Below are positions 58,210 to 64,000 of a stretch of 64,000 nt of DNA, one piece after another. Both the position numbers and the translations under genes were made by a program. Under the pieces are notes generated by a model, which did no database searches, had not been told where the DNA came from, and worked only from the letters and a program-made list of their open reading frames with translations. The stretch spans positions 64,848,186 through 64,912,185 of the forward strand of contig OU342630.1 of assembly GCA_910589415.1 (NCBI GenBank). The letters are read 5' to 3'. The DNA is from Malachius bipustulatus (lineage: Eukaryota > Arthropoda > Insecta > Coleoptera > Melyridae). Numbering within the stretch: position 1 is the first letter of the stretch; every line of letters begins with the position of its first letter.

Positions 58210-58830
58210 TTTCAGAGCGGACGAAAATTAGTAAAGACACTCCCTAAAATCCCTTTGCATATCAAACATTTTGATTTTTTTGTGCAGGAATAAGCCGCTA
58301 GGGCTGTTTGATTTTTTCGCACCTTTTTGGATTTTGTCGCTTTTATATTTTCATTAAAAAAAAAATATTTAATTTCAGAGCGGACGAAACTTAGTAAAGA
58401 CACTCCCTAAAATCCCTTTGCATATCAAACATTTTGATTTTTTTTTTGTGCAGGAATTAGCCGCTAGGGCTGTTTGATTTTTTCGCACCATTTTGGATTA
58501 TGTCGCTTGTATATTTTCATTAAAAAAAAAAACATTTAATTTCAGAGCGGACGAAAATTAGTAAAGACACTCCCTAAAATCCCTTTGCATATCAAACATT
58601 TTGATTTTTTTTTGTGCAGGAATTAGCCGTTAGGGCAATTTGATTTATTCGCACCTTTTTGGATTATGTCGTTTTTATATTTTCATTAAAAAAAAAAAAA
58701 TTAATTTCAGAGCGGACGAAAATTAGTAAAGACACTCCCTAAGATCCCTTTGCATATCAAACATTTTGGTTTTTTTGTGCAGGAATTAGCCGCTAGGGCT
58801 GTTTGATTTTTTCGCAATCAATTCAACTGT
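58210..58830. repeat. Left tandem array, four units of about 165 bp
   Basis: Each unit starts CAGAGCGGACGAAA (about 58213, 58376, 58543, 58708) and contains AAAGACACTCCCTAA, CCCTTTGCATATCAAACATT, GCCGCTAGGGCTGTTTGATT and a T-rich then A-rich run. Units differ by a few bases and run lengths. Confidence 0.9.
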
Positions 58831-58984
58831 AATCTGTTTTTTGTTTATTTCTTGGCATATAACAGCAATAATTCAGGGTGCATAATGTAATCTTTTCCGA
58901 CTATGTTTGCTTTGTTGGCCAAATTTTTATGGATTCGGAGGCGTATCTGTGCACTAACCAATTCTCGTCAAACTCTCGCCTTCC

Positions 58985-59215
58985 TATAAAATTTATGCTG
59001 TACACAAGTACTTCCTTTTAAATGATGATACCGATCTGAAAATCTCAGAAATCGCAAGTAATAGTATATTGTGAAACAAGTGCGGAAAAGAGAAAATTTC
59101 TCACGAGTGTGAAACAATTGTGACACAAGACGAATTCGAGTGTCACAATTCACACGAGTGTGAAATTTCTTTTCCGCACGTGATACACACAGTACTTTTC
59201 CTACGACCATAATTT
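58985..59215. repeat. Left copy of a GTGCGGAAAAG / CACGAGTGTGAAA block
   Basis: Contains nested palindromes of the TTTCACACTCGTGTGAA type. It is mirrored at 60440-60570. The frame 58968-59210 (minus) is a by-product. Confidence 0.7.
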
Positions 59216-59221
59216 AACAGA

Positions 59222-59425
59222 TTAATTATTTAACAAATTTAACACATAAATTATTTTTTCTGACAATGCTCTGCTTTTATGCCATTTTCTCCAATTTATG
59301 AAATGTTTATAAGCAGATTCGTATTTTTCTCTCGAAACTACAGGTAGCAAATTTAAATAACCTGCTTGTTTTCTGACTTCAGGTGGTGTATTTTCTGCTT
59401 CAGATTCAGAGGAATCAAAATCCAA
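59222..59425 (-). pseudogene. Fragment resembling the N-terminus of a tyrosine recombinase (Crypton-like), left copy
   Basis: A 67-codon frame begins MDFDSSESEAENTPPEVRKQ. It continues with LNLLPVVSREKYESAYKHFI and NWRKWHKSRALSEKI. The pattern of an acidic start, then LLP..SR..Y..AY..F..W, is the look of the SAM-like core-binding domain at the start of Crypton/phage-integrase-type proteins in arthropods. The frame stops right after IIYVLNLLNN, where such domains normally continue, so the catalytic part is missing. A mirror copy lies at 60224-60433. The call is by pattern only. Confidence 0.45.
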
Positions 59426-59539
59426 TATAATGATAGGTACCTAACTAAAGTTTATTTTTTCAGACTACCTATATAGGTAGGTATTATTTTCAATTCTACC
59501 AATGCCTTTTTAATATTACTATTATATACTGTTAAAAAA

Positions 59540-60110
59540 AAGTAAATTTTCCTACGACTACTCTACAAAACACTACTTTGCGCATCGTTTTTTGTGCGCA
59601 AACTAGCAGATTTCTCACGTATCCAAAACTGTGCGACAAAGTGACATAACGCATAGCCAAAAATCGTTTCCGTACAGTTTTAATGTAAACAATAGTGATG
59701 GGCGGTAACTGAGAACTCAACTGTTACTTATTGTTAATGGAATAACTATTCATTTAAAGCTTCAAGGTAATAAAATAAACACAAATGGGATAACATAGAA
59801 CCCGACAAGACTATAAAATATACTCATTATTCTCTTGTGGTAGTAATTATTAAAATTTACGAGTTGATCGCTAATAACAGCATTCGTAACGTTCAAATTC
59901 ACGAACGTGATCGTGAAAATCACTCGCACACCTCTACTAACTTCCATCGACGACGCACAGCGCCTGCGTTGTGTAGAAGTTGCATATCAATGATATACTA
60001 ACCTCTCTTAAATCATTGTTATTAACTACCACGTCTCCATGCTCCACGTCACTTATTTTTAGTTTATACGGAGTCTAATAATAAATAATAATAATATTGT
60101 CGGTAGAATT
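59540..60110. other. Unique centre (loop) of the 5-kb palindrome
   Basis: This stretch is not mirrored. Minus-strand frames 59532-59720 and 59762-59947 show no recognisable domain. Confidence 0.5.
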
Positions 60111-60223
60111 CAATGATTTAACAGTATATAATAGTAATATTAAAAAGTCATTGGTAGAATTGAAAATAATACCTACCTAGGTAGTCTGAAAAAATAAACT
60201 TTAGTTAGGTACCTATCATTATA

Positions 60224-60433
60224 ATGAATTTTGATTCCTCTGAATCTGAAGCAGAAAATACACCACCTGAAGTCAGAAAACAAGCAGGTTTATGTTCTTT
60301 GAATTTGCTACCTGTAGGTTCGAGAGAAAAATACGAATCTGCTTATAAACATTTAATAAATTGGAGAAAAGGTCATAAAAGCAGAGCATTGTCAGCAAAA
60401 ATAATTTATGTGTTAAATTTGTTAAATAATTAA
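60224..60433 (+). pseudogene. Fragment resembling the N-terminus of a tyrosine recombinase, right copy
   Basis: 69 codons, the mirror counterpart of 59222-59425. Differences include MN for MD at the start, an extra LCS before LNLLP, G for V in LLPVGS, L for F in KHLI, and KGHK for KWHK. Both copies keep an open frame, and both stop at the same residue. Read outward from the centre in each arm. Divergence between arms shows they are not a simple assembly mirror artefact. Confidence 0.45.
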
Positions 60434-60439
60434 TCTGTT

Positions 60440-60570
60440 AAATTGTGGTCGTAGGAAAAGTACTGTGTGTATCACGTGCGGAAAAGAAATTTCACACTCG
60501 TGTGAATTGTGACACTCGACTTACACTCGTGAAAAATTTTCTCTTTTCCGCACTTGTTTCACAATATACT
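60440..60570. repeat. Right copy of the GTGCGGAAAAG / CACGAGTGTGAAA block
   Basis: The inverse of about 59040-59215, shorter by a small deletion. Contains TCACACTCGTGTGAATTGTGA. Confidence 0.7.
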
Positions 60571-60639
60571 ATTGTCGCTCTGCATTTGTTGATGTTTTTA
60601 AACGATTATCGATGTTGTGCCTTTACTCAGTTGAGTGTC

Positions 60640-62140
60640 TTTACTAATTTTCGTCCGCTCTGAAATGAAATGTTTTTTTTTTTAATGAAAATATAACAGC
60701 GACAAAATCAAAAAAGGTGCGAATAAATCAAACAGCCCTAGCGGCTAATTCCTGCACAAAAAAATCAAAATGTTTGATACGCAAAGGGATTTTAGGGAGT
60801 GTCTTTACTAATTTTCGTCCGCTCTGAAATTAATTTTTTTTTATGAAAATATAAAAGCGACAAAATCCAAAAAGGTGCGAAAAAATCAAACAGCCCTAGC
60901 GGCTAATTCCTGCACAAAAAATCAAAATGTTTGATACGCAAAGGGATTTTAGGGAGTGTCTTTACTAATTTTCGTCCGCTCTGAAATTAAATGTTTTTTT
61001 TTTTTATGAAAATATAAAAGCGACAAAATCCGAAAAGGTGCGAATAAATCAAACAGCCCTAACGGCTAATTCCTGCACCAAAAAAATTCAAAATGTTTGA
61101 TATGCAAAGGGATTTTAGGGAGTGTCTTTACTAATTTTCGTCCGCTCTGAAATTAAATGTTTTTTTTTTTAATGAAAATATAAAAGCGACAAAATCCAAA
61201 AAGGTGCGAAAAAATCAAACAGCCCTAGCGGCTAATTCCTGCACCAAAAAAATCAAAATGTTTGATATGCAAAGGGATTTTAGGGAGTGTCTTTACTAAT
61301 TTTCGTCCGCTCTGAAAATAAATGTTTTTTTTTTAATGAAAATATAAAAGCGACAAAATCCAAAAAGGTACGAATAAATCAAACAGCCCTAGCGGCTAAT
61401 TCCTGCACCAAAAAAATCAAAATGTTTGATATGCAAAGGGATTTTAGGGAGTGTCTTTACTAATTTTCGTCCGCTCTGAAATTAAATGTTTTTTTTTTTT
61501 AATGAAAATATAAAAGCGACAAAATCCAAAAAGGTGCGAAAAAATCAAACAGCCCTAGCGGCTAATTCCTGAACCAAAAAAAAATAAAAATGTTTGATAT
61601 GCAAAGGGATTTTAGGGAGTGTCTTTACTAATTTTCGTCCGCTCTGAAATTAAATGTTTTTTTTTTAATGAAAATATAAAAGCGACAAAATCCAAAAATG
61701 TGCGAAAAAATTAAACAGCCCTAGCGGCTAATATATGCACCAAAAAAATCAAAATGTTTGATATGCAAAGGGATTTTAGGGAGTGTCTTTACTAATTTTC
61801 GTCCGCTCTGAAATTAATTTTTTTTTTTTATGAAAATATAAAAGCGACAAAATCCAAAAAGGTGCGAAAAAATCAAACAGCCCTAGCGGCTAATTCCTGC
61901 ACAAAAAAATCAAAATGTTTGATACGCAAAGGGATTTTAGGGAGTGTCGTTACTAATTTTCGTCCGCTCTGAAATTATTTTTTTTTTTTTTTAATGAAAA
62001 TATAAAAGCGACAAAATCCAAAAAGATGCGAAAAAATCAAACAGCTATAGCGGCTAATTCTGCACAAAAAAATCAAAATGTTTGATATGCAAAGGGATTT
62101 TAGGGAGAGTCTTTACTAATTTTCGTCCGCTCTGAAATAA
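60640..62140. repeat. Right tandem array, ten units of about 165 bp, inverted relative to the left array
   Basis: TTTCGTCCGCTCTGA ends units at about 60650, 60815, 60970, 61137, 61303, 61466, 61634, 61798, 61957 and 62119. Each holds AATCAAACAGCCCTAGCGGC, AAATGTTTGATATGCAAAGG and TTAGGGAGTGTCTTTACTAA. Variants GATACGCAAAG (units near 60780, 60940 and 61920) against GATATGCAAAG mark unit subtypes. Confidence 0.9.
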
Positions 62141-62369
62141 AATGTTTTTTTTTTAATGAAAATATATATAGCGGCATAATCAAAAAAGGTGCAAATAAAT
62201 CAAACTGAAATGTTTTTTTACTGAAAATTTTTAAAAATGACTCCATTCAAGATTTTTTTTTCAAGTTTTTTTTTATAGCTACGAACTCTGTCTCTATGTA
62301 ACTAATTAGCGACAAAAAAACTACATGTCTAAAAGTATTTTATTATAATTTTAAAAATTTTTAACATTG

Positions 62370-62680
62370 TTGCCCTGCTGACTTGATATAAACTTAGCAG
62401 GGCAACGTGTTATTTAAAAAAAAATAATGTAATTGAAAGTATTCCATCGCAACTAATTAGCGACAAAAGGATTAAGTAATTTTAGATGGTTTATGAATGT
62501 TAAATAATTTTTTTGTTATAGTTGTCCTGCTAACTTTATATCAACTTAGCAGGACACCCTGGTTAAAAAAAACTACAACAGCGACAAAATTAGTTTCATC
62601 GCGAATAATTAGCGACAAATTAGCGACAAATTTCCGCTATAGTAACTTTCTCATTTGAGCAAGTTGTCCTGCTAACTTTA
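62370..62680. repeat. Right-end series of CCTGCTAA...TTAGCAGG palindromes
   Basis: Mirror of 57663-57980, with palindromes at about 62371-62406 and 62522-62557 and the terminal half-site at about 62666-62680. Confidence 0.8.
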
Positions 62681-62887
62681 TGTACGTAACATTTTTGTGC
62701 AAATATCTAATCACGGGATCATCGACATGATTTTGGTCGAGCTACACTGCTGCGAAAAACCAGTCGAAATGGTCTCTCTGTTTATTTTATTCAGTAGTAA
62801 AGCGAAACCTGGTCTTGGCGCAGCGGATTATGTATTCGTCTTTTACATATGTATTATATTATATATGCATTTTGCAATGTGAAAGTG

Positions 62888-62895
62888 TATAAATA
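62888..62895 (+). promoter_or_regulatory. TATA-like box of the right-edge gene
   Basis: TATAAATA lies just outside the palindromic element and upstream of a GC-richer stretch (about 62920-63155) that looks like a leader. A start site would be expected near 62918. This is inferred from spacing only. Confidence 0.35.
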
Positions 62896-62917
62896 ACTCC
62901 GTCATTCCGTTAGCCAG

Positions 62918-63153
62918 CTCTGCGGATGATGCGGCGGGCCGTGGAGTCCGCAAGCTTATTGCATGGACTAATTATAGCGGCCGACGGCGTGTCGTCATCG
63001 TCGCAAGGCCGGAACACGGAATCACGTTTATTATAATAATCGACTAATTTAATAAAATCGAAAGTTGTGCTTGGTGATGATGCTTTTCGCGATTATGCTT
63101 CCGTCTTCCGAATCTTCAAGTGGTTCCTGCAATAACGGGCCGCGATCGAACAG
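62918..63153 (+). other. Candidate 5' UTR exon of the right-edge gene
   Basis: A GC-richer leader ends with AACAG|GTGAAT (GT at 63154-63155), a fair donor. Spliced to the acceptor at 63283-63284, it would remove a 131-bp intron. It competes with the more distant candidate leader at 27.0-27.5 kb. Confidence 0.35.
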
Positions 63154-63284
63154 GTGAATATCAGGACTTGGACTTTGTCGCTCCTCCAATTCCTACCTAT
63201 CATGATGTCAGTTAGTAATTCCCATTATACTTTGGCACTGTCACTTATTTATCATTGCATTCCTAGTTTCTGTCTCTATTTCAG

Positions 63285-63828
63285 AAGCCGACAGACGTGC
63301 CAGCATGAGGAGGCCTAGATGGATCTAGCTGAGGTGGTGGAGGACCTGATCTGCACGCTAGACCAAGGCGCCGACACCACCATGGACACGGTGGCCATGT
63401 ATCTGTTCGGGTGGCTGCTGGCCGCCCTAGTCATCTTATGGGTGGGAAAGATCGTCTACGCTCGGGTGGCGTCCAGGGTCGCAGCGCCAGCCCAGCCGGA
63501 GGTCGTCAAGGCTACGGTCGCACCGACGACCGCCGCCGCTCCCCGTGAGACCGACGTTCCGGACGTCGCGAAGCCCGTCACCGGCAGACACGCCGTTGCC
63601 CCCACGCCGCCCACCAGGAGGCGGATAGCCAGGCAAAGCCCGGCGCCGGATCCAGGAAGGAAGCCGAGGTACGTGCCCGCGCCGCAGTGCACGGGACCAG
63701 ATAACGTGGCCGTGCTCTGGGTCAACGATGTTTTCCAGTGGCTTTACGGTGATCTCGTCATCGTCAACGAGTTGGTGCAGCATTGGATACAGTCGCTTAA
63801 TGATTATGCTACCAAGGCTGCTGATGAG
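63285..63828 (+). CDS. First coding exon, membrane-anchored protein, possibly C2CD2/TMEM24 (SMP-domain) family
   Basis: A TCTCTATTTCAG acceptor (AG at 63283-63284) opens the exon. Translation starts at ATG 63319, giving 170 codons in phase 0 to GATGAG|GTAAGA (GT at 63829-63830). The frame runs on into intron sequence to 63942, but that part is AT-rich and should not be counted. Residues 25-48 form one membrane segment (VAMYLFGWLLAALVILWVGK). Residues 50-120 are Pro/Ala/Arg-rich and probably disordered. Residues 125-170 begin a conserved domain: VLWVNDVFQWLYGDL, VIVNELVQHWIQSLN. An N-terminal anchor followed by a W..LN domain start recalls C2CD2/TMEM24 phospholipid-transfer proteins of ER-plasma membrane contacts. 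Codon and base use are GC-rich and host-like, unlike all surrounding DNA. Family call moderate to low; being a real exon, high. Confidence 0.8.
63305..63328 (+). promoter_or_regulatory. Short upstream ORF overlapping the start codon
   Basis: ATG at 63305 opens a 7-codon frame ending at TAG 63326-63328, which overlaps the main ATG (63319) in another frame. The upstream ATG has A at -3, while the main ATG has T at -3 but G at +4. If the leader is as proposed, it may lower translation from the first main start. Confidence 0.5.
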
Positions 63829-64000
63829 GTAAGATCTGAAATTTTGATTTTTTGGGGCTTGTTTTGGTTTTGTGTGAAATATATTGATACGAGAAAGTTT
63901 TATATTTTGTTAAAAAAATCATTCTCCAAATATTTTACTTGACACCATAATGGAACTAAATATAATTTTTTGAATATGTATTACTCTTGGGCAACCTTTG
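63829..64000 (+). other. Start of intron 1 after the coding exon
   Basis: AT-rich sequence after GTAAGATC. No acceptor or further exon before the window ends. Confidence 0.6.

Larger units (their letters stand above)
57657..62685. mobile_element. 5.0-kb palindromic (foldback) element with 11-bp target duplication
   Basis: GTAACATTTTT flanks both ends (57646-57656 and 62686-62696). The inverted ends begin TA(T/C)ATAAAGTTAGCAGGAC and continue through repeated GTCGCTAATT blocks. Inward, both arms hold the same layers in mirror order: tip palindromes, a 165-bp tandem array (4 units left, 10 units right), a GTGCGGAAAAGA/ACACGAGTGTGAAA block, a protein fragment, and a TAGGTACCTA block. The unique centre is about 59540-60110. 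An 11-bp duplication would fit Mutator-like elements, but no transposase is present. Confidence 0.85.

Noticed and set aside
58210..62140. 165-bp repeat arrays considered as CRISPR or as ordinary centromeric satellite
   Set aside because: The units have no short-repeat/unique-spacer pattern and the DNA is eukaryotic. The arrays are confined to the two arms of one inverted element, so they belong to the transposon.
57657..62685. Assembly artefact (mirror duplication) as explanation of the palindrome
   Set aside because: The arms differ in copy number and in many bases, including amino-acid changes between the two fragments, and an 11-bp flanking duplication is present.
63829..63942. C-terminal extension of the right-edge frame (last 37 codons to the stop at 63942)
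   Set aside because: Composition switches abruptly to AT-rich after a strong GTAAGA donor, so this is intron read-through.

Overview
This window looks like AT-rich nuclear DNA from an insect, most probably a hemipteran of the aphid, mealybug or whitefly type. The evidence is many short ACCTACCTAC/GGTAGGTA runs, spliced-gene signals, arthropod-type non-LTR retrotransposons, Tc1/mariner-type transposase remains, and a CCTAA-like simple repeat. The species cannot be fixed from the sequence alone. No bacterial operon, rRNA gene or CRISPR array was seen.

Almost the whole window is transposable-element DNA. The only strong host-gene signal is at the right edge, at about 62.9-63.83 kb. It holds a TATA-like box, a possible small 5' UTR intron, and a 170-codon first coding exon with a canonical GT donor. 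That exon encodes an N-terminal membrane anchor, a Pro/Ala/Arg-rich linker and the start of a conserved domain, tentatively like the C2CD2/TMEM24 lipid-transfer family. A possible non-coding first exon with a good donor lies near 27.0-27.49 kb.

Layout. 1-2.3 kb: unassigned, with one tRNA-like SINE head. 2.31-13.47 kb: a four-level nest. An outer TA-flanked terminal-inverted-repeat element holds a decayed endonuclease/RT LINE. The LINE is split by a non-coding LTR retrotransposon of 1610-bp LTRs, oriented on the minus strand. One of its LTRs is split by a 1123-bp CCCAAACAGCAC element. 14.3-17.9 kb: foldbacks, a TTA-flanked MITE and diverged tandem copies. 24.1-26.1 kb: two decayed LINE 3' fragments in opposite orientation. 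28.4-34.6 kb: a 6.2-kb element with CCCAAG ends, GACGTC-like palindromic repeats, a 7-unit tandem array of about 215 bp and possible spliced minus-strand exons. 34.9-37.8 kb: a minisatellite carrying a 235-bp MITE with perfect 59-bp inverted ends, then a modular foldback. 39.3-44.8 kb: a Tc1/mariner-like deletion derivative, a short MITE, and a long foldback whose right arm is interrupted by a 5'-truncated LINE with an open 919-codon RT/RNase H frame. 46.0-50.7 kb: two more TA-type inverted-repeat elements, one with a decayed DDE transposase. 53.6-54.2 kb: a LINE remnant. 56.17-57.04 kb: a solo LTR. 57.66-62.69 kb: a 5.0-kb palindrome with 165-bp tandem arrays in both arms and two mirror-image fragments that look like the N-terminus of a tyrosine recombinase.

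The main story is repeated self-insertion of many element families, with an unusual abundance of long inverted-repeat (foldback) structures next to, or inside a large intron of, one host gene. All similarity and family calls were made by eye; no search or alignment was run.
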